Assembly (NCBI GenBank): GCA_019614645.1
Contig: JABWDB010000001.1
Location: 16,223,501 to 16,287,500, forward strand
DNA from: Stratiolaelaps scimitus
Taxonomy: Eukaryota; Arthropoda; Arachnida; Mesostigmata; Laelapidae
DNA: 64,000 bases
Direction: 5' to 3'
This document shows, piece by piece, positions 49,013-60,619 of the stretch. The notes beneath the pieces were generated by a model. That model was not told the origin of the DNA. It made no database searches and saw only the letters and a list, made by a program, of their open reading frames with translations. Position 1 is the first letter of the stretch, and the number at the start of each line of letters is the position of its first letter. Both the position numbers and the translations under genes were made by a program.

Positions 49013-50298
49013 ATAATTTAAAAACATGGCTATATAACAGATGCGATTTATTATAACTCAATATAGTCTTATATTATAGCTGGCTTGTAGTTTAGCGTGA
49101 ATATGTAGGGTCTTGTGCAGCTTCACCTTATTAGCAGTGATTGCCCGTCTTAAAAATAATTAGAAATATTACCCCGAAAATCTAAAACTTGAAAGAGCCA
49201 TCACATAATGAATATTATTAGGTATATGCTATCTCTCTCTCCCTCGCTCTATATGTATATATGTCAGTGTACAAAAACAATAATGTGAGCTCGATCACCG
49301 GAAAGTAATCTATTCTATATTATCGTGCAAACTGCGCTTTCTCAAAGCGACACTACATTTCTCCAGGCAATGTCGCAGTTGTGATGGCTTATAATGGCTT
49401 TTTTTTTTGTTAATAACAAGTTGGCAAGTTGAGCACATGTAATAGTGATAGTAGTGATGTGATCAATTAGTGGGTTAGTTAGGTTAATTATCTTCCACTG
49501 ATTTAACGCGCCGCCACTTGGCTAAATCAGGTAATTTACTTAACATGAGTATAGTTTATGCACACATGTTATATATATATATATTACGGGATTATTATTC
49601 ACTCTACAAACAGCTAGAATAATGATCAAAAACCGACATATTAACGGAGGTTAGCTAGGTGATATTGGACTCTCTAAAACACCGCAATGCTAAAGCAAAC
49701 CGTGCAAGTTGAATGTCGAATGACAGTCAGGCCAAAAATTATAAGACTCTCAAAAACGAAGCTATAACTAAGTATAGAAAAACGTTTCAAGTAAATAAAC
49801 TAATAAACCTTCTAACAAACCCGTTGGTAACGATGTTGTTGCCACGAAATTAATTAGAACATATTGCCCTAATGAATAGAGCCCTTATCAAAGAATTGAA
49901 TATCGAAACAAGGAGACAATAATTGTTTCTTGAACCAGGAGAGTCAAACGACTCACCTAACTTAAATTAGGTATAGTCTGCGATGGGTGCAATTAGTGCA
50001 TATTGTAACTGGTGCAATATCTAAAAGGAACTGCATCTCACAGCGGTCTTTTCTTGCATTCTACCTTACGCTTCCGCGACACTGCGTGCATATCCAACGT
50101 GAACTTTCTAGTCAAAATAACAAAATAAACACTAAGAGCATTAATCTGAAGGCTATTTCATTCGAGTGCAAGTATTCGCCGTCATATCCAGCGTAGTTGC
50201 GCATGGTTCCTTCAACTCGGCATCGTTCAGGTGATTCGATGCGTTTCACCGGCCGCGGACACCAAGGCCTATTCAACGGGTTCGATCGGGGTTGGTCA
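41113..50298. other. Long stretch without a defensible gene
   Basis: Mostly AT-rich, with a GC-rich low-complexity island at about 48000-48900 that includes TTG/TCG triplets (48649-48672). Other features are a 10-bp palindrome (43214-43235), (CT)n at about 43989-44033, and (TA)n at 45465-45478, 47816-47836, 48963-49010 and 49569-49584. Open frames of 60-130 codons occur, but none shows similarity or believable splice context. Confidence 0.35.
48963..49010. repeat. (TA)24 microsatellite
   Basis: An uninterrupted run of 24 TA dinucleotides, the longest in the window. Its purity suggests ongoing length change. Confidence 0.9.
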
Positions 50299-51447
50299 TT
50301 AAAGAATTGCTATAAATGTGCCATTCTTTGCCTTCATCTTGATCACCTTCGACATCGTTGCATTTCCGATGAACACTCTCTTTGTAATAAGGGGTGGCGG
50401 CACTGTAGCACTTGGAGCGGCGGCCTGATCCGGCGGCGGTGGGATTGCCCGAAACCTTATGTTCGCTATGGGCGGCTCGTACTTCGTCTTCGTTTCCGAT
50501 CTGGTGCTGGCCATTCGTGACGGCGAATTTTGCTGCTCGTTCTCATCATGATGGACAAGATGATGAAACGACTCGAATGGCGGTGACTGTTGTGACGGTT
50601 CGGCGGTCGTTATGCGACGCATTCGAGGGGGCTGAGGCGGGGGCTGCTCGGACCGTGGCGGCTGCTCGGGCCGTGGCGGTGGAGGTACTTCCTGCGTCAC
50701 CCGAAACGACGGAGCTCCTCGATTCAAAGGCTGGCGGACCCTCGTACGGGTGCGCTGTATTGGAACAGCATCCGCATCTTCGTGATTCCACGAGGTGTAG
50801 CGTGATTGGGACCATGGTGGCGTATGTCTGAGTGGCACTGGACGAGCCCATTCGGGGATCGGCACCCAGGTTTGATTATCGGAAAGCGTGTTGTTCTCGG
50901 GTTGCGGCGCGCAGCGGATCACCACAACAGCGCTGGCGACAGCGATACCGATCATGGCGAAGGGTACTCCGACGACGCAAAATGTCGCCATCGCCCCAAC
51001 TCCGCCGAGACCACCGGTCGATTCCGCCCAGACGTGGTGACCTCGTCTGGCCCCCGCAAAAATGCACATCATGCACCCTATACCAATACAGAAGGCACAC
51101 ACTGATGTTATCACCAAGATGAGTTCGCCACCGACGAGTGGCATCGTTGAACACGTCGTTCGGAAGACTTGCACAGGCGATGTCGCGTTTGTACCAATCA
51201 TTGTGTACACCTGAGTGACGCCCATCGTGACCAACATTAACACCGCGAGAATGCTCCCAGTCAGCAGGATAGCAGCAATTGGCAGCAGACACTTCGAGGT
51301 GACCTTGATCAACGCGAAGACGAGCGCGCTCAAAGCTACGCATATTGCTGTTGTAATTAGCCAGCTTGGGGCGGCAGTCATACCCTGCTGGGCCATCATG
51401 TCCTGCATATCGGCGGGAGGATCCATACCGTTTGGAAACGCATCCAT
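50299..51447 (-). CDS. Unrecognised four-pass membrane protein with proline-rich tail
   Basis: A single open frame of 382 codons. Four hydrophobic segments lie at about residues 29-48, 53-76, 107-132 and 151-177. The tail of about 200 residues is rich in proline, arginine and glutamine, with polyproline runs (EVPPPPRPEQPPRSEQPP and later IPPPPD) that could bind SH3 or WW domains. The short linkers between segments 1-2 (KVTSK) and 3-4 (ARRGHH) are basic, which by the positive-inside rule puts them in the cytoplasm and both ends outside. Glycosylation sequons at Asn87, Asn185, Asn191 and Asn362 would fit that. A cytoplasmic proline-rich tail would need the opposite topology. It is not a tetraspanin by motif, since there is no CCG in a large loop. 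I recognise no family. The ATG at 51447 is the first in frame; a neighbouring upstream intron in the untranslated region is possible. Confidence 0.75.
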   Translation of the reverse strand: MDAFPNGMDPPADMQDMMAQQGMTAAPSWLITTAICVALSALVFALIKVTSKCLLPIAAILLTGSILAVLMLVTMGVTQVYTMIGTNATSPVQVFRTTCSTMPLVGGELILVITSVCAFCIGIGCMMCIFAGARRGHHVWAESTGGLGGVGAMATFCVVGVPFAMIGIAVASAVVVIRCAPQPENNTLSDNQTWVPIPEWARPVPLRHTPPWSQSRYTSWNHEDADAVPIQRTRTRVRQPLNRGAPSFRVTQEVPPPPRPEQPPRSEQPPPQPPRMRRITTAEPSQQSPPFESFHHLVHHDENEQQNSPSRMASTRSETKTKYEPPIANIRFRAIPPPPDQAAAPSATVPPPLITKRVFIGNATMSKVIKMKAKNGTFIAIL

Positions 51448-53479
51448 GATTGAATAAACTCACTTGGGCATCACACAGTTCCGTAACTCACTATTTCTTC
51501 ACAGCAAACCTAGCCTTCCTTTCATTGCTCACGATTGCTGTTGTATTATTATGACGTTGCCTCCAATTGTTTCTACCTTTATAATTGTTTCTACCTCTTA
51601 AGTACCTCTCGCGGCAGTGGTCCGCGTTAGTACTTCACTTGATATTTGAAGGGCTTTGAACGCAATCGATAAGCAGGCCAGGCCAGATTCTACTTCCACA
51701 ACACGATATTTCGTTAGTCGAACCCTTCGGTTGGGGTGACAATGATGCAGGTGCGAGCAGGGCCGACTCACAGTCGTGTAAAGGTTGTGTCTTTGCTGCG
51801 CACTGTTGCCGGACCCTAGCGGCGTGACTACTGTTTCAAGGAACCGTTGTTACTGCTGATCCCGGCTTCGCCGCCCTCCTCTCCCTGGCGCATGCTGTCT
51901 CACTAACATCCCTCTACCGATCATATGGACTGGAGCGTATAACTTACCAATAATATAACAATAACGATAAAAATAGCAAAACAAGATTGGTAATAAAATA
52001 AACGCAAATAAAACAAAAAAAAATACCACCTCGATGGCAATACAGTCCACCACGGCCGAGCAAGCATACTGAGAAGGGATTTTGCAACAGCTCTTTCGGG
52101 GACCTAAACAATGATACTAGGTATGATAAATGATAACGCGATTACAATTTGCATACCTATATGGTCCAATTATCATCTGATCATATTTTAACAATTTCAG
52201 CATCTTAACGCCATAGTGAGAAACCAATGAGTCGTGCGGCGTCATGTACAATTCGAGCTTGGTCTAGCTTCTAGAAGGCAGTAAAGGACGCTTGCTAGGA
52301 ACTCACTTAAGGACTCACTTATATGATATCATTTGTATCATGTCTCACTCTCCTCGTAGCATTATTACAAAGAAGAAAATAGATGGGAAAACATTTTGCA
52401 GATCGGACAAGCGTTACAACGCATGTAAGCAGAATGGCCGCCAGCATGGCCAACTTGCGGGGATCGACGCTGGCCACTTAAACACCGGCCCAATGATGAA
52501 CGACTCGTGTAGAGCGGCAATTCGATCTATCGAACCATCTACTCTATGTTGCAACTAGAACACAATAGATACGCAGTGCATGGTTTCCGCTACTCATTCT
52601 GCACCTCAGGTCGCCTCCACGGCCCAGACACTTCGTGTGTGTGTGTGTGTGGTGCGGACAATTCCGCGAGAAATATTGTATCATGTTATTGTACTAAATG
52701 CCTACTTGCTAACACTCTGGCCAACTTCGTTTATGAAATAAAATGACATGGTTTAAGAACGAATAACTTATCTACATATATCAATTGTCCAATCTCAGGC
52801 AACTTCGTTTATATAACGTTCTCTTATCTCTCGAGCCCAACCAACTTGTAATTGAAGAAGATAGGGGAGCATATATCTATGACTATACCTGGCAAAGGAT
52901 TGTTCATTACTCAGTGTAGCTTGCATTGGTACCCACATCCGAGCAAGATTGTGTCGCTGACCGGCTATATAGGCAAAACACGTCAGTGTTGTTTCCCTTT
53001 TAATTGGTCCACTTCAATGTCTTGATAATAATACGTGAAATTACCTTAATACCCGATTAAGAGTACCTTAACGCTGGTTAATTAGTGCCGCGTTCAAGGT
53101 CACGGTTTTGTCGGTAAACCGAAACGATTCAGACCTATCGGAAGACGGAGACGTACAGAAAGAAGAAACGGTCGAGAGATAGCACTCAATTTATACTTTA
53201 GAGGCCAGTCATAGTTTAGGTAATCTGATCGAAAACTCGCTCGAGGTCCCTTTACGGGATATCGAGACCAGCAGACGGGAGCAAAACGATTTATTGACAA
53301 AGTATCAGAATAGTCCGTCACCTTTCCGAAATTCCCGAATCAGACCTATTTGTTTTAAGATTTAGGTTCACAAATTTTAATCACAAACAGATAATACAAT
53401 ACAACTTTTAGGTTTTTTAACGGAACTGCAGTTTTTCATCGCGCTTAAGTTCTTGAATGCATGTATTCACAACCATACC

Positions 53480-53510
<31 letters not shown>
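51448..53510. other. Flank of the four-pass gene, then AT-rich DNA
   Basis: An 18-base tandem duplication (aattgtttctacct twice, at 51565 and 51583) lies about 120 bases upstream of the gene start. A short GT run lies at about 52636-52650 and (TA)n at 53480-53506. No other gene recognised. Confidence 0.4.
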
Positions 53511-53680
53511 ACGAATTCTACAATTTAATTTAACTTACGAATTGTACATTTCAATTTAATTTACTAATTGTACAATGTAATTTAATTTACTAATTGTACA
53601 ATGTAATGTAATTTACTAATTGCACAATTTAATTTTATTTACCAATTGCACAATTTAATTTTATTTTCTAATTGCACAAC
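53511..53680. repeat. 26-bp minisatellite, about 6.5 copies
   Basis: Units start at 53511, 53537, 53563, 53589, 53615 and 53641, with a partial one at 53667. The unit is close to actaattgtacaatgtaattt followed by aattt. Neighbouring units differ by a few bases, and the changes are shared in runs, which fits stepwise tandem duplication. It directly follows a (TA)n tract. Confidence 0.92.
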
Positions 53681-54384
53681 TAACTAGTGTACTTTTTGCA
53701 TAGCACTAGCCATCCTCAAGTTTTAGGTCTCAATACATTCTACGAATTATGTAGATCCAACAGTTTCTATTTCGATACTAAGCTGATATTCAAGAGCTGG
53801 GAAATTTTTCTGGCCTGTTTCTGGGTATGTGGTACATTATTTTTATATAACTAATACCGAAACAGCTACATTTCCTGATTTCATCCTTGGGTAGATGGAG
53901 AGAAAAATTCATCCATGAACACTAACGAGCACTTTGTCCGCATGAATCTAAACAACTGGTGATTTTCCCCAAAATCCACACACGTTCGTATCGGCACACT
54001 TTTGCTCACCCTGCTTAATAGCCGGGTTATTCGACTTTACTACAGTGGGATATCAAAAGGACAGATTTGGGTGAGCACGACAGCCGCAACAAACTTTCGC
54101 TGGGTAACGCTGACATGACGATAGGATCACAGTAACAAAATCACTGAGACGGGACAACGCGTAACGGAAGTATGGCGACTTGACGAGATGACAGAATCGC
54201 AATCGAACTGCCGCCTCTCTGTAGCTCAACTTAAGTGGAGTGTGGTTTAAACCATCAAATCAATGGACTCAAGCTCGCCTTAATTGATACATATCGATTA
54301 TACAGGATAATTTCAAAAATTTCTAATGTTGTGGCATAATTACAATGTAGTCATAAAAAACACTGTTTTTTTTGGTCAATTTGT
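53681..54384. other. AT-rich non-coding stretch
   Basis: Nothing recognised. Confidence 0.4.
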
Positions 54385-54490
54385 GGAGATTACGGGAATG
54401 CCTGATGCACTTGCGCGCTGAGCGGTCCATCTATAAGCAGCGTCAGTGTGGGACTTTCAAACCCACTAAACCCCGGCTACCCCGCCCCCC
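54385..54490. repeat. Dispersed repeat, family 2, second copy
   Basis: Shares ordered blocks with 40594-40710 (cgggaatgc, gatgcac, aaacccactaaacccc) and continues into a C-rich end. The similarity is patchy, so the copies are old. Confidence 0.45.
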
Positions 54491-57400
54491 TCACCCAGAT
54501 GGCTCGCATAAAAAAGATACCTAAAGCACAATAACATCCACAAGTGACGGAAGCTACCGGGCAAATATGCAATTGGGTAACCGTTTCGAGAAAAGCAGTC
54601 ACCAAATGTCAGTAATGACTTATACGAGATAAATTAGTCCGGCATCGTAACGAGAACTACTGGTGACGACGTTGATTATTTTTCCACTACAAACGAACCC
54701 GTTGACCGGCGCACAATTTACTGTTAAGTCTTTGAAATTCACCAATGAAGTTCATTGAAATAAATAAATATGTAATCAGCGACTGCTCTAACCAAAGTTG
54801 ACATTAGCTCATCTTCTTGCTTGTTCGGCGCTCCGAAGAGATTTCGCATAACTCCAATAGAATTTACAATCGCCGCAGGCAACACGGAGCCTTCCATCTA
54901 TCTAGCCTCCCCGATGTGTGGTCATTCGTATTTGGTGCGGTCAAATGTTTTGTGTAAACAATGAAATTCAGGTTTGTGCGGCTAAATCTCGTTCTTTCCT
55001 GCTGCCGCTGCTGCTGCTGCTGTTGTTGTTGTTAGTTCTGTTGAACAAAAGGAACGATCAGGCGTTTCTTACAGTGCCGAGTTTACAGTACGGAGAACAG
55101 AGAGGACTTGAATGGCTCCCTCGCCTATGCCGGTGCAGCAGCAGCCGCCGCCGCCGTCGCCGCTGCTGCTGCCGCAAGGGAAAGAAAAGTGGGAGGAAGA
55201 CAAAATATCTATTTGCTGTTGGCGGGTCGCAGCGCTTTGCCGGGTGGCGATCAATCATTCGCAGATCGAGAATGATGCATCCAAAATCATATCCCAAAGC
55301 ACCGCTGCTGCTGCTGCTGCCGCCCCTGGCGCCCTCCGTTTCTTGGCCTTCTCCGTCTCCCAGCGCTGCTGGTTTGCTCGAACCGCTGGTTTGGGCTGCT
55401 GCTGCTGCCCTTGGTTCGGTGCTTGCTACCAATGGGCCCTTCCAATTCTACTTTTCATACTGTTCGGTCTGCTTTCTCCCGAACCGATGAGCTGCCTCCC
55501 CGCCAGCAATAAGCAGGCGACCAACCAACAAGAAGACGCTTTGCTTCGCGAGACTGCGCTTCGGCCTCGGAATATACCCAGCGAGTGTTCCAGACGAGGA
55601 GCGAAAGCGGTCCGGCGTCTCCTTGCCACCCCGTACCGCGGAACCAACACTGCGATAGAACTATAGGGGGCATGAAAGAACGAGGGACGAGGCTGAGCGG
55701 GAGAAAGAGAGAGAGATAGAGTTCGTGAAGGAATCGATTTGGCAGGCCGATTTCTCATAGGAGAAAGTGGCGTTCTACGAGACAATCGCGGGGTAGTCGC
55801 AGCTGCAGCCGGGGGCTCGCCGAGGCCAAAACCGCGCCCCTGCCTCGCCCCGCTCCGACAGAGTCGCGAAACTTGAAGGCAGAAGTGGCACCGGAAAGCT
55901 GATGGAAGAACGGACCGCATCCCGCCCTTGCATTAGATAGAAGACAACCACTCTGATGCTACGACCGTCGCGTTGGGGACCGAACTGCGGTAGGTAGTTG
56001 AACTGATGGAGCAGAGAGGTAGAGAGAGAGAGAGCGCGATGGAGGTCAACGAGAAAGTGTCGATGCACGAGCTTCACGAACACGTGCTAGAGCTACTCGG
56101 AAACGGGGACTTACCGCCATACGAAGGTACTTACATAGACGAGAGGAATGGGAAAAGGCGAATATATTATATCTACCTGGTCGACTATCAATCATGGCCC
56201 TATAACGCTCGACTCGCCCGTCGTAAACATATGGATGGACGGGAACAACTCAGAAATAGACAAACAGGCGGGGGTGCCTCCTGTGGGGGCGTGTGGATAT
56301 TTGTATCAATTCGTTTGACTCTGTATGAAAGCAATGGGCATAACACTTGTTATTACTGTGTTTGCTTCTTGCCAGTTATAGAATAATAATAATAACGCAG
56401 CCACCTGTGTTGAGTGCATATGGAGGAGCGGGTGCACGAATTTGAGGCTTAAATTGATTTCTTCTATAGTGAGGTCAAGAACGTCTATTTTGATGGATTC
56501 TAAACGCAAGAACTATGAGAAATTAGAATGTATTAGAATTATATATGTGTTTTTATACAGCCGAGATATCCACATCGTGATCTTTCCAATTAATGCAAGG
56601 CTAATTAGAGTACAGCTGCGCGCAAACGAACAAACACAGCGCCCTTGATACAGTAGACGATTTGGTTAGTTTGAGTTTTGAAATATTGAGCTAAAACAAA
56701 CAAGCGCTTTTGTTGCTGTCAGACGGAGTCGTACGATTCCGTACGTTGCACCGAAAAACTTCACATGTTTCGAAAGTTATTCAAGATCCCAACGGTAATT
56801 CAATGCGGCGTCTTTCCCATTGGCAAACCTGCGCTCCAATCACTCGTATCCATATACTTGTTGTGATAACCAGTGCTCGGGAAGGACCATGAAACCCTCA
56901 AAGGATTTATTCGTGGAAGCTCCAAACAGTAGATTCGAATGACGAGGACTCGTAGTCGTAGTCTTGCTAGTTTGTATCATATTTTTTTGTAAACTATCAT
57001 CACGATGTTGGCATCCTAGGACCATAAAAGCAATAAATAATATCAAATGTAATTTATTTGGATTCTCGTAATCAGTAATTAGAAGTATTGCTATAACATA
57101 TGGGGATTGGTTCTCTTTCCATGTAACTAATATTGTGGGAGGGGGGTCAAGGTGAGCGTAAAAAGAGCTAAGATGCAAGTTTACTGTTTCGGAAAATTAA
57201 ACTTCCAGTTAAGACAAGAAGTGGGTCCACCGTTGAAACCAATGCTCCCTCAACTGTAAGCCGACGTTGATCCTAACTCTGAATTTATTCTTTGTCCCAA
57301 CGTGGACTTGCCCTTTGGTCATATCCCACTTAGGCGTCTTCCGCTGCTCTGCATATCGAAGTACAATCATTTTTACCATTCGTCATTTAGTTCGATTTGG

Positions 57401-60214
57401 CTTCATTGACATTTGTTTTTCGAAACTCCAACCAAAATATTTGAAACTATTCTTCATGTATGAAACGCGTCTGCAGTAAGTGGTTCTAGATAACAAAAAA
57501 TTAATTTTTGTTTTTTAATTTCTATCAAGTTCATATATTAGGTTACTTATTGGCTTTGCTTCTGAAACTTCAGATATTTCTACGAGGAAGCGTCGAGCCC
57601 ACTTTTGCTATATTTTCGTTTTTTTTTTTTGCCTTATATGGTACCTGGGAAAGTCTAGAGATAACGAAGAATGACAACGAAATCCAAAGATTCGCCGCAT
57701 CTGCGAAAACACAACAGATCCCCTCCCCTCGAGCCTATTCCCGTACAACTCACATCTTATGTAAGCTTCTTGAGTAAAATATAGAAATTTGTTGCGTGTA
57801 TGATTATTCTTCGATTTAAACTCTCCTCGCTCGAAAAAGCTCCCGACAATCGAAGTGACTTTCCAAATTCTTTCCTCCTTCGATTACTTATCCCTTCTCC
57901 GCAATCGCCCTGTTGTTTATATTGACAGAAAATCGACAGCACAATAATTGCCGCTGCCGTTGCGGCTACCCCGGTTGTTCACGTCGTTGTTGTCGATGTT
58001 GTTTCATTGTTATTCGGGTTTGTTTACGGGGCGACTTTGTGTTCTCCCGGAGCCCCTGGGCACTGCCTCATTCGTTCTTCCCTCTTGGCTGATCCCACAA
58101 CACAAATTTTCCCTCCGCCCAGATCCAGCCTCTTCCCCGCCGGCTCGTAGTTCGGAGAACGCGAACTCGGGCTCCAAACGCCTCACGACTGCTGCTGCGG
58201 GCAGCCGGAGGGAGAAACACTACGAGACGGACCCCACAGTGAGCTTTCTTGGACAGTCAGTGCATATATCTTGCTGCTGGTGTTGTTGTTGTTGTTGTTA
58301 CTGCCGGTGCTGTTGTTGTTGTTGTTGTTGTCGTCGTCGTCGTCGCTCTTATTGCTCTTATCGGTGCTGTTGTTCCGAATTGTTGTTGGTGCTGCCTTAG
58401 TCCGGGAGCAGTCGGACCACGGAGGCCAGGCGATGGTCGGGGGCTCGAACAGACCGCGGCTCGCCGGGACAGCACGGGCGGAAACTCAAACAAACATCGA
58501 TTTCGATTTGAACTCGGGTTCGTCACTCTCTGACAAGGGTGATGGTTGCCCGGGAGAATGAGAGAGAAAGAAAGAGACTATGATTGGGATGGGACAGGAT
58601 AGACGGCGCTGCTTGGTGCGGGTAGAAACGATGGAATACTGCTGCCGCGAGAGAGAAATGGGACCACCGCCGCTGCCGCCGTTCCTACCGCACTGCACTA
58701 GGTTAACAAACACACGCGCCCGAATCTGGAGGCCAGCGTCGACGTCGTTGCCCCCTGCGGGCTTTCAAATTCCCGTGCGGCTGCGATGCAGGCGGTTTTG
58801 GAGGTAGCGGCGACTGTCCGCTCCTAGGTTACATTGCCAGCGCTCGACCTGGACAGCGAAGGAGAGCCGCTCGTTGGTGGCTCGCCCGCTCTCTCTGGCG
58901 GTATAGACGGCTCTGCTGATGCGCAGGGATGCTGATCGGAGACTATGTGAAGCTGTACTAGATGGAAGGGGCTATGTAAGTGAGTGAAAGAGAGAGAGAG
59001 AAACGAAAAATACGGGCCAGGAGACGTCGTCGTTGACGCCGGGTGTGGATGACCCGAGGCAATGCTGAAGCTGCCGCATTCTCGAGATACAGAATTTCCA
59101 GGGTTCGACATCCCGCGTAGCCGTTATTGTCGCTACCAACAAAGACTACCTGTGCGTTCATCGCCTATTCAATCTTGAATTTCAGGTTGCACTTGGAGAC
59201 GCCGCAGGTGTGGCACGCACAGGAGTGAAATCAAGGAACAACGAAAAAACGCTCAACTAGACTAGGAAAGAACTAAGGCAATAAATGTTAAATGTATAAT
59301 AACGGGATTAGCGGAACAAGTTTGCTTCTAAGATTCGGCACGCATAGTGAAACGTATACCTTCGTGTGTACTACAGGTCGCTCATTGTCAAACTCCACCG
59401 GCAGATTGAACATTCAAGCGTCCTAGCCCAGGGAGATCACACAACTCTGTTTGGTGTTTAGTCATACTAAAATATTGTGTATTTGTTCCTAAATCTATTA
59501 TATATTTGATCATTAGACTGAATTGCTATACATATTGCTTTGCAATGTCCATGTTTAGGCTAGAGCTGGAGCTCACCATGCTACTTTGAATGACACTGTG
59601 TTGTATAGCGAACTCCAAATCAGTTATCCAATTTAATTACTCTATGTTTATTTGGTCGTATTTACTTGACGTTTATTAAAACTTGCAGATCTGGGTTAAA
59701 AAAAAGCAAGCACTCCGGCTACATTTCACGTATTGCTCCTCCAGTTCCTGTCGAAAAGACCGCTGTACTGTAAAATGTCAAAGATACAATAGCCAACAGA
59801 GAGAACTTTGTTCGAATCTTGGGCATTGCTCATACGTAGTTAATCACGACGGGTGCATAGTAAAAATTAACTCTTCTACAATTTCACATCTGAAGCGCAG
59901 TATCGTGACGGAAATAGCGATTAGGATCTAACAGAATACGACAAAGATAGCAAGGGACGAAGTGATTGTATTTTTTTTTGATGCATCCATTCACATCGTA
60001 CGTATTGTGATGTCAAGCACACTTAGTGCACGAGACCGACTTCATTCACATGAGAACTGGCGATTGCTTAAGAGCAGCGCATGTGAAGAGTAGAAATATT
60101 TATAGAATCGGGTGTTAGCGACCGCGCCCCATCATCCTGTTGAAAAGTGGATGACATTTAGCTTGTCGTAGCAACAATGAAGACACTCTGAAAAATATGA
60201 ATTAAAAACTCATG
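54491..60214. other. GC-rich islands in non-coding DNA
   Basis: Islands at about 54920-56000 and 57940-59200 carry GCT, GTT and GTC triplet tracts, notably a compound (GTT)n/(GTC)n at about 58276-58345. Open frames of up to 190 codons run through these tracts on both strands and read as homopolymer-like peptides, so I do not call them genes. Between and after the islands the DNA is AT-rich and featureless. Confidence 0.35.
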
Positions 60215-60619
60215 CTAACTCCAGAAAAAGAAACATCCTCCATACATCCTTTTTCGGTAGTCTTCAAGCGTGCCCAAAATAGAAATTGTGTTGCTCCTTT
60301 GGATGTCGAAAGAGAATCTTTGCATTAAGGATTCGGTTGCACGTGGCCTCCCTGCGTCGATCGGTAATGTTTCTCCTAATTTCTGTACAGAGCTTGATGA
60401 CTGTATCCCTCGTCCCCCAAATGATTCGAAGGCCCACAAAAATATCTGAAGTATTTCCTTTATTATTAGCTTAGTGTATGTCCTTTTTTGGCTTGTTCGG
60501 CTGCGACTGACAAAAGGAACTGCTGAGGTGTCCCCTAACCAGAACTCTATCTCTGGAAACGGGGGATTAACGACGATTCCCATCGGAGCGGAAAATCGGT
60601 TGTGGATAGTCACGCTCAT
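60215..60619 (-). pseudogene. 3' remnant of a LINE related to the 11.6-16 kb element
   Basis: The translation aligns with the end of ORF2 of the intact LINE: FESFGGRG matches FETLGGHG, MQRFSFDIQRSN matches LQRLSLAVQRGN, and ISILGTL matches IAFLGTL, all with near-identical spacing. Further upstream a weaker match (GIVVN against GTVVD) would place it just after the endonuclease active site, with the aspartates replaced. A stop lies two codons upstream of the ATG, and the reverse transcriptase is absent. It is therefore a decayed, 5'-truncated copy. It is not GC-rich like the intact element, so it is older or from a sister family. Confidence 0.7.

Noticed and set aside
50299..51447. Calling the four-pass protein a tetraspanin
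   Set aside because: It lacks the CCG motif and the large cysteine-containing second extracellular loop; its long proline-rich tail is also unlike tetraspanins.
54918..55490. A 190-codon open frame with leucine, alanine and arginine runs
   Set aside because: It runs through GCT/GTT triplet tracts that are open in several frames on both strands. The peptide is low-complexity with no domain and no splice support.
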